Source: Clostridiales bacterium
Lineage (GTDB): Bacteria; Bacillota; Clostridia; Christensenellales; Aristaeellaceae
Assembly (NCBI GenBank): GCA_019409045.1
Contig: DXVG01000059.1
Location: 1 to 8,713, forward strand
Direction: 5' to 3'
Length of the DNA stretch: 8,713 bases
The notes below the pieces were generated by a model. The model worked only from the letters and a program-made list of their open reading frames with translations, had not been told where the DNA came from and did not search any database. Positions 1 to 6,275 of the stretch are shown here, one piece after another (within the stretch, counting starts at the first letter, position 1; each line of letters begins with the position of its first letter). The translations under genes were made by a program, and so were the position numbers.

Positions 1-258
1 GCGCTGCGCTGTGTGGGGCTGGACGTTCCCGAGGGCGAGCACCCCATCGTGCCGGTGATGCTGGGAGACGCGCATGTTGCGCAGGAGTTCGCCCGCCGCA
101 TGCTGGAAAAGGGCGTGTATGTGGTCAGCTTCAGCTACCCGGTGGTGCCCCGCGGCAAGGCGCGCATACGCACGCAGGTCAGCGCGGCGCACACGCGGGA
201 GGATCTGGACTTCGCCGTGGAGTGCTTCCGGGCCGTGCGCGAGGAGATGGGCCTCTAG
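1..258 (+). CDS. kbl: Glycine C-acetyltransferase (2-amino-3-ketobutyrate CoA ligase), C-terminal part
   Basis: This is the last 85 residues of a PLP-dependent alpha-oxoamine synthase; the start lies outside the window. The family enzyme condenses glycine with acetyl-CoA, or in the threonine breakdown direction splits 2-amino-3-oxobutyrate into glycine and acetyl-CoA, in the cytoplasm. The fragment shows the C-terminal domain signature: HPIVPVMLGD near its start, then YPVVPRGKARIRTQVSAAHT, in which the RIR arginine is expected to bind the substrate carboxylate. The 'VP.G.ARIRTQ.SAAHT' form fits KBL better than BioF (8-amino-7-oxononanoate synthase), the main alternative. The frame is open from base 1 and stops at TAG 256-258. 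The usual partner, threonine dehydrogenase (tdh), is not downstream, so if present it lies upstream. An intrinsic terminator follows 33 bp after the stop, so this is the last gene of its transcript. Confidence 0.9.
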   Translation, partial: ALRCVGLDVPEGEHPIVPVMLGDAHVAQEFARRMLEKGVYVVSFSYPVVPRGKARIRTQVSAAHTREDLDFAVECFRAVREEMGL

Positions 259-291
259 CCCCGCGCGGACGCCCCAAAGGCCCTCGAATGC

Positions 292-329
292 AAAATCACT
301 TCCGAAACAAGCAGGCGGAAGTGATTTTT
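292..329 (+). terminator. Intrinsic terminator of kbl
   Basis: A perfect 13-bp inverted repeat has AAAATCACTTCCG at 292-304 and CGGAAGTGATTTT at 316-328, with an 11-nt loop, and ends in a run of five T (325-329). The stem starts 33 bp after the kbl stop. Because the left arm begins with AAAA, it could also work for transcription from the right. The same bases AAAATCACT recur at the right end of the window (8705-8713). Confidence 0.88.
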
Positions 330-393
330 GTCTGCCGCGCGGCACTCAGCATGCGCAAATTTGTTTCCAAAACAGGGCTTTTCAACGGCCTTC

Positions 394-422
394 TTGTGCG
401 CGCGCGATATTTGGGGTATAAT
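394..422 (+). promoter_or_regulatory. Sigma-A-type promoter of the GT-C membrane protein gene
   Basis: The -10 box is a perfect TATAAT at 417-422. A -35 candidate TTGTGC sits at 394-399 with a 17-bp spacer. Transcription would start near 429, giving a leader of about 25 nt that contains the Shine-Dalgarno site GAGGAGG (441-447) ahead of the ATG at 455. The promoter follows the kbl terminator, so the next gene is transcribed independently. The -35 is only half consensus. Confidence 0.7.
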
Positions 423-454
423 GTTTGCGATAAAATGCGCGAGGAGGCGGGAGG

Positions 455-1624
455 ATGCACAAGGCGCTTCGCCGGGCGGCGGCGCCCATCGCGGCGCTGC
501 TGGTCATCGCCTATGTGTACGCGGTGGTGCACCTGGCGCTGGGCACGCATCCGTTTGCGCACTCGGGCTACGACACCTACACGCTGCAGGCGCTCGCGTG
601 GCGCGAGGGCCGCATATCGCTGGGGCAGGACTATCCGCACCTGGAGCTCGCGGTGTACGAGGGCGACTGGTATGTGAGCTTTCCGCCGGTGCCCGCGCTC
701 GTGCAGCTTCCGCTGACGCTGCTGTTCGGGCGGCAGACGCCGGACGGGCTGCTGGTGAAGCTCTACGTCGCGGGCGCGTTTCTGGCGCTGTACGACTACT
801 TTCGCCGCGCAAAGCGGCAGCAGCCGTGGAGCGCGGCGGCGTGGGCGCTGTTTTTCGTGTTCGGCTCGAACATGGTCAGCGTATCGCTGGACGGCGGCGT
901 GTGGTATCAGGCGCAGACGCTGAACTTTCTGCTGCTTGCCTGCGCGGTCGCGGCGATGGCGCGCATGCGGCCCACGCTCTCGTGCGCGCTGTACGCGCTG
1001 GCGGTGGGCTGCCGGCCGTTCACGGCGCTGTTCGGGCCGGTGCTCCTGATGATGTACCTCGCCCGCAGGCGGCCGCGGGCGCGGCTGTTTCCGGGCATCC
1101 TCGTGGGGCTGTGCATCGCGGCGTGCTACGCGGCGTACAACTACGCGCGCTTTGGGAACCCGTTTGAGTTCGGGCACAACTACCTGCCCGAGTTCACACG
1201 CGCGCAGTCGGGGCAGTTTTCGATCTCCCATGTGGCCGGGAACATACGCACGTTCGTGTTCGGGCTGCCGTTTTCCCTGCAAAACGGGCAGTGGACGCTC
1301 AACCGGTTCGGCTTTTCGATGTTTTTGTGCAACCCCGCGCTGTGGATGATGTTCGTGTGGCTGGCCGCGCGCGCGCGCAGGCGGCGGCTTCGGCCGCAGG
1401 CGGCGCTGTGCGCGGCGCTGATGCTTGCGCACCTTTTCTGCCTGCTTCTGCACAAGAGCTTCGGGGGCCTACAGTTCGGGGCGCGCTACACGCTGGAGCT
1501 GATCCCCTACGCGCTGGGCGTATTGCACTTCGCCCCCCGACGCGCGCCGCGCGCGTGGGAGGCGACGGTGTTTTCGCTGGCGATCGCGTTCAACGCCGTG
1601 GGCGCGTACCTGCTCAACTGCTGA
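455..1624 (+). CDS. Polytopic membrane protein, GT-C / family 39-like glycosyltransferase candidate
   Basis: The product is 389 aa and starts at ATG 455, 7 nt after a strong GAGGAGG site. It has an N-terminal membrane helix (about residues 9-30), a short extracytoplasmic stretch, then about eight hydrophobic segments separated by Arg-rich cytoplasmic loops (for example 204-210 and 306-313). GT-C enzymes move a sugar from a polyprenyl-phosphate donor to an extracellular acceptor and carry an acidic residue in the first outer loop. Here D40 (GYDTYTLQA) follows the first helix, with FPPVPAL at 76-82, FGNPFEFG at 233-240 and FGARYTLELIPY at 341-352. The last resembles the 'GpRYllpalP' segment of PMT/ArnT-like proteins. 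At 389 aa it is shorter than many GT39 members and lacks a large C-terminal soluble domain. Substrate and acceptor cannot be read. It has its own promoter and no operon partner, and it converges on spoIIID with only 8 bp between stop codons. Confidence 0.75.
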   Translation: MHKALRRAAAPIAALLVIAYVYAVVHLALGTHPFAHSGYDTYTLQALAWREGRISLGQDYPHLELAVYEGDWYVSFPPVPALVQLPLTLLFGRQTPDGLLVKLYVAGAFLALYDYFRRAKRQQPWSAAAWALFFVFGSNMVSVSLDGGVWYQAQTLNFLLLACAVAAMARMRPTLSCALYALAVGCRPFTALFGPVLLMMYLARRRPRARLFPGILVGLCIAACYAAYNYARFGNPFEFGHNYLPEFTRAQSGQFSISHVAGNIRTFVFGLPFSLQNGQWTLNRFGFSMFLCNPALWMMFVWLAARARRRRLRPQAALCAALMLAHLFCLLLHKSFGGLQFGARYTLELIPYALGVLHFAPRRAPRAWEATVFSLAIAFNAVGAYLLNC

Positions 1625-1632
1625 GGCGGCGG

Positions 1633-1905
1633 TCAGGCCCGCGCGTCTGCGCCCTCGCGCCGCCGGGCGTACTTGCGCCGCGTGGCCATGCCGCCGCGCA
1701 GGTGGCGCTCACGCCGGTTCTTCTCCAGCACCTGACTGACCTCGGCGAACAGGCCGGGGTCGATCTGTTTGAGCCGCAGGCGCATGTCCTTGTGGATGGT
1801 GGTCTTGCTCACGCCGAATCGCTCGGCGCACTGGCGCACGGTCGCGCCGGTAGCCAGTATGTGCCTGGCGGCGTCCACAACGCGAATATGAATCTCCCGC
1901 TTCAC
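1633..1905 (-). CDS. spoIIID: Sporulation transcriptional regulator SpoIIID
   Basis: SpoIIID is a small DNA-binding protein of the mother cell in sporulating Firmicutes. It tunes the sigma-E regulon and helps the switch to sigma-K. The 90-aa product (92 aa from an upstream ATG) matches the family in size and along its length. Numbered from the ATG at 1911, a helix-turn-helix occupies about residues 24-43 (TVRQCAERFGVSKTTIHKDM), followed by the LKQIDPGLF segment and the signature basic tail RHLRGGMATRRKYA at about 69-82, which contacts DNA beside the HTH. I chose GTG at 1905 because the site GGAGG (1918-1914) is 8 nt from it but only 2 nt from the ATG at 1911. Upstream, 53 bp away and co-oriented, is an exported WG-repeat gene. 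The usual neighbours (spoIIQ-like peptidase, mreB family) are absent. No terminator is seen between it and the convergent gene. Confidence 0.93.
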   Translation of the reverse strand: MKREIHIRVVDAARHILATGATVRQCAERFGVSKTTIHKDMRLRLKQIDPGLFAEVSQVLEKNRRERHLRGGMATRRKYARRREGADARA

Positions 1906-1913
1906 CCGCATCC

Positions 1914-1918
1914 CCTCC
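1914..1918 (-). promoter_or_regulatory. Ribosome binding site that favours a GTG start for spoIIID
   Basis: On the minus strand GGAGG reads from 1918 to 1914. It is 2 nt from the in-frame ATG at 1911, too close for normal initiation, and 8 nt from the in-frame GTG at 1905, which is ideal. The two starts differ by only two residues, so the effect on the protein is minor. Confidence 0.6.
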
Positions 1919-1958
1919 ACGGCATGCTTATGCGCGCGCGGCGGGGGATATAAGCGGG

Positions 1959-3281
1959 CTAGGAGAGGACGTAGGCCTGCATGCCGTCCTCGCGCTCGAC
2001 GAGTATGGCCGAGCCGTCCGGCGCGATGGCGAGCGAGGAGGCGTAGGGCTGGTCGAACGCGGTCAGCTCGTTGCCGTGCCAGTCCACGATGCCCCACATG
2101 CCCTGCGCGTTCTGCGCCTTCAAAAGCCGCCCGTCGCCGCCGCAGTAGGGGTCGAAGGCGACGTAATCCGTGCGCGTGAGCGCGCCGTCGGCGGCGATGA
2201 TGTACAGCTCCCCGCGCGTGTCCGGCAGGATCATGCTCAGGCCGATCACCGTGGCGCCCGTGTAGTACGCCGGGCAGGAGACCTCGCCGTCCGGCCCGAC
2301 GTAGCCGAGCTTGCCCTCGTCCTCCACGCAGGCGTAGCCGTCGATGGCGCACACATAGTCCCCGTCGAAGGACAGGCGGAGTATGTCGTCGTATGCACAG
2401 GGGACGAGCACATTGCCCTGCGCGTCGATCAGGCCCACGTCCTCGCCCTGCTTTACGCGCGCGTAGCCGTGCGCGTCGAAGGGGTACATGCCGTCGTACG
2501 CGCAGGCGATCTCGATCTGGCCGTCCGCGCTGCACACGCCCGCCTCGGCGTCCGCGTCGACCACGATCAGCCGTCCGTCGCCGCTCCCGGCCGCGTAGCG
2601 GTGGTTTTCGAGGATCACCTCGCCCGTGTGCAGGCACACCACGTCGCCATCGCGCGTCTCGTAGGCGTCGTAGATGCCCGCAAGGCCGCCCTGCGCGCGG
2701 CGAAGCTGCGCGTCGTAGGCCATGACCTCGCCCGAGCGGTCGAGCACATACAGGTAGTCCCCGTGCGCGCACAGCGCCTCGCAGCCCTGCCGGGTGAAGT
2801 AGCCGACCTTTTCGCCGACGCAGAGGTCGTACACGTCGTAGGTCACGGCGTTGTAGTTGCCGCCGTCTATGTAGTCCTCGTAGTCGCAGACGTTGCTGAG
2901 CGTCTGCTCCAGCACCACGCCCACGGCCCAGCGGTCGGAGAGGAACAGCACGTCGCCGTAGGCGAGCGGCACGAGCACGTTGCCCTGCGCGTCGAGCACG
3001 CCGCGCGTGTTGAGGCCGTCCTCCTCCTGCGCGACGAACAGGCCGCGCTCGCCCTCCAGCAGGCTTTCATAGGCGCGGGGGATCTGTTCCTCGCCCTCGA
3101 TGGTGAACAGCCCCTCGCGGTAGTCCTCGTCCGCGTCGATCACCAGCGAGCCGTGCGCGGCAAAGCGCGCGCTGCCGGAGAACAGCCCGGCCTCGCGCAG
3201 GGATACCTCCTCCGCGCGGGCGGGCGCGAGCGACAGAAGCAGCGCCGAGCACAGCGCCAGCGCGCAGAGACACCTTTTCAT
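1959..3281 (-). CDS. Exported WG-repeat protein, downstream paralog, cysteine-rich
   Basis: The product is 440 aa from ATG 3281. It opens with a typical signal peptide (MKR, a hydrophobic core to about residue 19, cleavage expected after APARA at 23), so it should be secreted or surface-exposed. The body is built of WG/beta-hairpin repeats such as GVLDAQGNVLVPLAY (94-108), GLIDAQGNVLVPCAY (283-297), GKLGYVGPDGEVSCP (323-337) and WGIVDWHGNELTAFD (396-410). No catalytic motif is visible, and WG-repeat proteins mostly lack a known function. It aligns along its whole length with the gene just upstream, best in the last third (shared GLSMI.PD, GELYIIAADG, GGDG, VDWHGN), so the pair is a tandem duplication. 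The mature part holds 12 cysteines against 6 in its sister. The site GGGGGGTG precedes the chosen ATG; an earlier in-frame ATG at 3341 lies inside the terminator hairpin. No convincing promoter is seen directly upstream. Confidence 0.85.
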   Translation of the reverse strand: MKRCLCALALCSALLLSLAPARAEEVSLREAGLFSGSARFAAHGSLVIDADEDYREGLFTIEGEEQIPRAYESLLEGERGLFVAQEEDGLNTRGVLDAQGNVLVPLAYGDVLFLSDRWAVGVVLEQTLSNVCDYEDYIDGGNYNAVTYDVYDLCVGEKVGYFTRQGCEALCAHGDYLYVLDRSGEVMAYDAQLRRAQGGLAGIYDAYETRDGDVVCLHTGEVILENHRYAAGSGDGRLIVVDADAEAGVCSADGQIEIACAYDGMYPFDAHGYARVKQGEDVGLIDAQGNVLVPCAYDDILRLSFDGDYVCAIDGYACVEDEGKLGYVGPDGEVSCPAYYTGATVIGLSMILPDTRGELYIIAADGALTRTDYVAFDPYCGGDGRLLKAQNAQGMWGIVDWHGNELTAFDQPYASSLAIAPDGSAILVEREDGMQAYVLS

Positions 3282-3317
3282 GGTCGCACCCCCCATATCA
3301 GAATCGCGATAGATATA

Positions 3318-3346
3318 GAAAAATCCACGGGCATGATGCATGCCCG
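3318..3346 (-). terminator. Intrinsic terminator between the two WG-repeat genes
   Basis: On the minus strand an 8-bp perfect stem (CGGGCATG at 3346-3339, CATGCCCG at 3335-3328) with a 3-nt loop is followed by TGG and ATTTTTC (3324-3318). It starts 19 bp beyond the stop of the upstream WG gene and should end that transcript. The short T-run may allow some read-through into the downstream paralog, for which I see no clear promoter. Confidence 0.75.
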
Positions 3347-3365
3347 CGGAAGGATCGCCGCGCGT

Positions 3366-4697
3366 TCAGCCCGCGACGGTGAAGCCGTCCATGCCGTCCT
3401 CAGAACTGAGCAGCACCGCCGTGCCGTCCGGGGAGATGAGCATGGCGGAGGCGTAGTCGTACACAGGCTCCACCAGCACGTTGCCGTGCCAGTCGACAAG
3501 GCCCCACTTCTCCTCGGCGGTCATGGCCTTGAGCAGCGTGCCGTCCCCGCCGGGATACTCGTTGAATTCGACGTAGGTGGTGGCGGTGGTCGTGCCGTCG
3601 GCGGCGATGATGTACAATTCGCCGCTGATGTCCGGCACGATCATGCTCAGGCCGATGATGGTGGGGGAGGCGTAGTTGATGGGGCAGGTGACCTCGCCGG
3701 TCTCAAGGGAGACGTAGCCGTACTTGCCGTCCTTTTCCACGCAGGCGTAGCCGTTGAGGCCGTAGACATAGCGGCCGCCGTAACTGAGCGATTCAAAGCC
3801 GTCGTATTCGCAGGGCACGACCAGATTGCCCGCAAGGTCGATCAGGCCGTATTTATCATCCTTCTCCACGCGCGCGTAGCCGCTTTCGTCGTAGTCGTAG
3901 ATGGTGTCATACGCGCCGAAGTCCACGATCACGTTGCCCGCAAGGTCGATCACGCCGTAGTCGTAATTCTCATCGCTGACGCAGAGCAGGCCGCTGCCGA
4001 GGTCGCTGCTGAAGCGGTAGCCGGGGGCGACCACCTCGCCCGTGGGCAGAAAGACCACGCCCTCCTCCGAGGAATCATAGGCTTCGTAGATGTACTCGGT
4101 GGTTCCCAGCGCGCTGAAGGCGGGATCGTACATGGTCACCGTGCCCTCTCGGTCCTCGATGAACAGATAGTCGCCATGCGCCTCGGCGTTGTCCATCTGC
4201 TCGCGCGTGAGCGTGCCGACCATGGCGGCGCCTTCAAGGTCGTAGACGTCGTAGGCGGTGACGATGTAGTTCTCGTCGCCAAAGAGCGCCTGATAGTCGT
4301 AGGGCTCGCCGTCGGTGACCTCCAGCTTCACGCCCACGGCCCACTTTTCGGACAGGAAGTCGATGTCGCCGTACGCAAGCGGCACCACCACCTCGCCCGC
4401 CGCGTTGAGCGCGCCGAGCATGTTCACGCCGTCCTCGGCCTGCACGGTGTAGTAGCTACACACGCCGTAGTCGTCCAGCGCGGGGTAGGAGAAGGGAATC
4501 AGCTCGTTGCCCTGAATGTCGAACACGCCCATGAGGTATTCGTCGTTTTCGTCGATCACGCGGGCGCAGTCGTCCTCAAAATTCGCGTAGGCGCTGAACG
4601 AGCCCGCGGGCTCGAGCGAGATCTGCGCCGCCGGGGCCTCGGCCATGGCCGGGACGCACAGCGCCAGCGCCACGAGTGCGATGAGCAGCTTTTTCAT
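3366..4697 (-). CDS. Exported WG-repeat protein, upstream paralog, strongly acidic
   Basis: The product is 443 aa. A signal peptide (MKKLLIALVALALCVPAMA) has a signal peptidase I site expected after residue 19; LALC is not a good lipobox because Leu precedes the Cys, so lipidation is unlikely. The mature chain is rich in Asp, Glu, Tyr and Gly. It contains WG-type repeats: GVFDIQGNELIPFSY (57-71), YGVIDLAGNVIVDFGAY (247-263), YGLIDLAGNLVVPCEY (283-298), YGYVSLETGEVTCPINY (326-342) and WGLVDWHGNVLVEPVY (398-413). Such repeats are expected to form beta-rich modules that bind ligands or partners; no enzyme motif is seen. A longer start at 4709 (MRPVMKK) would leave no room for a ribosome site, whereas AAAGGA lies about 11 nt before the ATG at 4697. 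It has its own strong promoter and a terminator, so it is probably expressed as a single gene during growth. It is a paralog of the next gene downstream. Confidence 0.86.
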   Translation of the reverse strand: MKKLLIALVALALCVPAMAEAPAAQISLEPAGSFSAYANFEDDCARVIDENDEYLMGVFDIQGNELIPFSYPALDDYGVCSYYTVQAEDGVNMLGALNAAGEVVVPLAYGDIDFLSEKWAVGVKLEVTDGEPYDYQALFGDENYIVTAYDVYDLEGAAMVGTLTREQMDNAEAHGDYLFIEDREGTVTMYDPAFSALGTTEYIYEAYDSSEEGVVFLPTGEVVAPGYRFSSDLGSGLLCVSDENYDYGVIDLAGNVIVDFGAYDTIYDYDESGYARVEKDDKYGLIDLAGNLVVPCEYDGFESLSYGGRYVYGLNGYACVEKDGKYGYVSLETGEVTCPINYASPTIIGLSMIVPDISGELYIIAADGTTTATTYVEFNEYPGGDGTLLKAMTAEEKWGLVDWHGNVLVEPVYDYASAMLISPDGTAVLLSSEDGMDGFTVAG

Positions 4698-4736
4698 GAC
4701 AGGTCGCATCCTTTCCGATCGGTGTTTTGCATGTCC

Positions 4737-4765
4737 ATTATACAGCCCGCGCGCGGGGAAGTCAA
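4737..4765 (-). promoter_or_regulatory. Strong sigma-A promoter of the WG-repeat gene, with a palindrome in its spacer
   Basis: On the minus strand TTGACT (4765-4760) and TATAAT (4742-4737) are separated by exactly 17 bp, close to perfect sigma-A consensus. Transcription would start near 4730, about 33 nt before the ATG at 4697. The spacer contains the 12-bp perfect palindrome CCCGCGCGCGGG (4746-4757), which could bind a repressor or could be chance in GC-rich DNA. The -35 lies only 22 bp from the stop of the EamA gene. Confidence 0.85.
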
Positions 4766-4786
4766 CGCGGAAAAGCTCTGCGGCGG

Positions 4787-5620
4787 TCAGGCCCTCCGGC
4801 GCGAGGACAGGATGGTATACGCCGTCACCGCCGCGAGCACCAGCGCCGCGCCCGCGATGCTCAGCGGCCCCGGGTTTTCGCCCAGGAACACAAAGCACCA
4901 GGTGGGGTTGAGGATGGGCTCCACGTTGGAGACGATGGCCGCCGTGACCGGCGACACGCCCCGGCGCATGCCGAGGCTGAAGAACAGGTAGCCAAGCGTC
5001 AGGCACGCGCCCATGCCCAGCGCGGCCGCGAAGTGCGCGGGCACGGGCGCGACGCCGGCGTCGAAGGGCAGATACAGGCACAACAGAGCGGTGATGAGGT
5101 TGCCCTGATAGGCGTAGTCCAGCGCGTCGCAGTCCGAGCGCTGGGCGGCCAGGTACACCACCGCGTAGGTGAACGCCGAGGCGATGGCCAGCGCGTTTCC
5201 GAGCATGCCGCCGCCGGAGAGCCCCTGACAGAAGCACAGCACCACGCCCGCGAGCACCGCCAGCGCGGCCGCCGCGTCCAGGCGCGAGGGCCGCCTGTGC
5301 ATCACCACGGCCTGAAACAGGATCACCACCACGGGCATCGCGTACTGAAGCACGATGGCGTTGGCGGCGCTTGTGAGCTTGTTTGCGAAGATGAACAGCA
5401 GCGACGTGCTCATCACGCCCAGCGCGCCCAGCCAGGTGCCGGGCGTGTTCACCAGGCGATAGCTTCTGCGCGCCGCGCCTAGCGCGAGGGCGGCCACCAG
5501 CGCGCGAAACCCGGCGATGGACACGGCGCTCCAGGGGATGAGCTTGGACAAAAGCCCCCCGAAGCTCCAGCATACGCAGGCCAGCAGTATGCACGCGATG
5601 GATGAACGGTCACTCCGCAA
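4787..5620 (-). CDS. EamA-family (drug/metabolite transporter superfamily) permease
   Basis: The product is 277 aa with ten hydrophobic segments arranged as two EamA repeats (about 8-135 and 142-272), the normal size and layout for DMT exporters in the cytoplasmic membrane. Features include CWSFGGLLSKLIP (17-29) in the first helix, LQYAMPVVVILFQAVVMHRRP at the end of repeat 1, and the second-repeat signature SNVEPILNPTWCFVFLGE (231-248), in which the glutamates fit the family pattern. Family members export amino acids and other small metabolites; the substrate here is unknown. The only usable start is TTG at 5620, 10 nt after GGGGGAGG (5638-5631), because no ATG or GTG lies in frame nearby. 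It is the last gene of a probable three-gene operon, 36 bp after the exonuclease. The pairing with a C-S lyase raises the idea of sulfur-amino-acid export, but this is inference. Confidence 0.88.
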   Translation of the reverse strand: MRSDRSSIACILLACVCWSFGGLLSKLIPWSAVSIAGFRALVAALALGAARRSYRLVNTPGTWLGALGVMSTSLLFIFANKLTSAANAIVLQYAMPVVVILFQAVVMHRRPSRLDAAAALAVLAGVVLCFCQGLSGGGMLGNALAIASAFTYAVVYLAAQRSDCDALDYAYQGNLITALLCLYLPFDAGVAPVPAHFAAALGMGACLTLGYLFFSLGMRRGVSPVTAAIVSNVEPILNPTWCFVFLGENPGPLSIAGAALVLAAVTAYTILSSRRRA

Positions 5621-5656
5621 CGAAAATACGCCTCCCCCAGCCGATGTGTCCTGCGC

Positions 5657-6217
5657 TCAGCCCAGCTCCTCGCCCACCACCATGCACAGGTAGGCGGCCG
5701 CGGCGTCGAAGCGCGCATCGTGATAGTGATCGCCGCCGCCGAACCACTTGCGGCACTTGCGGGTCACCAGCTCCGGCGTGATGCCGAAGTGCTTCATCAG
5801 CTCCTCCAGGCGCGGGGGCTTGAGCTTTTCGGGGTTCTGCTTGAGGGGTATGTTGGCCTCCTGCGTGTAGTGCCGGAGCGTGCAGAAGCGGGGGATGTCG
5901 GGAAACTGCACGCCGATGCGGGCAAACTCGTCGCGCAGGTAGCGCATGTCGCCCGCCACGTCGTGCCCGATGACCATGCCGCACTTCTCAAAATCCCGGT
6001 AGATCTCATCGGCGTGGTGTGCAAACAGGTCGCCCCCGGAGAGGCGGCGAAGCTGGCCCACCCCCAGGCCGTGTACCTTGCGGGCGTGGCGGTTGATGGC
6101 CTCCACAGAGAAGTAGAAGTTCTTGCCCCGGATGCGGCGGCCGTCGATGATGAGATAGGAAAGCTGTATGATGCGGCTGGGGCGCATGCCGTCCAGCTCC
6201 GCGTCCAGCGCGATCAT
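5657..6217 (-). CDS. DnaQ-like DEDDh 3'-5' exonuclease
   Basis: The 186-aa protein carries all three exonuclease motifs. Exo I is D5-A-E7 (MIALDAELDG). Exo II is GHDVAGDMRYL at 84-94, with D90 as the metal ligand and D86 where Asn is usual. Exo III is H166-x-A168-x-x-D171 (YHDARFDAAAAYL). Arg-Lys-Val-His-Gly at 46-50 matches the conserved segment before Exo II. It should be an active, metal-dependent nuclease degrading single strands or short oligonucleotides. It lacks the extra domains of DNA polymerase III epsilon or DinG fusions, and the true substrate is open. The start is uncertain: a TTG at 6244 lies 5 nt after GGGGGGAG (6257-6250) and would add nine residues (LRNKHEKRR), while the ATG at 6217 has only GAGG 3 nt away. 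I kept the ATG, which places D5 as in short family members such as ExoX. It lies between the PLP enzyme and the EamA gene with short gaps, in one likely operon. Confidence 0.86.
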   Translation of the reverse strand: MIALDAELDGMRPSRIIQLSYLIIDGRRIRGKNFYFSVEAINRHARKVHGLGVGQLRRLSGGDLFAHHADEIYRDFEKCGMVIGHDVAGDMRYLRDEFARIGVQFPDIPRFCTLRHYTQEANIPLKQNPEKLKPPRLEELMKHFGITPELVTRKCRKWFGGGDHYHDARFDAAAAYLCMVVGEELG

Positions 6218-6275
6218 GCGCCTCTTTTCGTGCTTGTTTCGCAAGGAAACTCCCCCCGTAAAATGCTCAGTGACC

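Noticed and set aside
296..1453. A 385-codon minus-strand frame opposite the GT-C gene
   Set aside because: The composition is Arg/His/Pro/Gln-rich as expected for an antisense frame, and the plus strand has a promoter, ribosome site and a coherent membrane protein.
1925..1953. A sigma-E-like promoter for spoIIID (TTATATC, 14 bp, CATAAG on the minus strand)
   Set aside because: The -10 matches only about half of the consensus, and transcription would start at the ribosome binding site, leaving almost no leader. It is too weak to list.
3282..3341. A 20-residue longer N-terminus for the downstream WG gene, from ATG 3341
   Set aside because: The extension lies in the terminator hairpin of the upstream gene and would bury the signal peptide. 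The ATG at 3281 has a ribosome site and starts the signal peptide directly.
2076..4991. A 971-codon open frame on the plus strand, antisense to both WG-repeat genes
   Set aside because: It is a shadow of GC-rich codon use on the other strand. Its translation is a monotone mix of Val, Ala, His, Arg and Asp, has no domain, and runs across two separate minus-strand genes, a terminator and a promoter.
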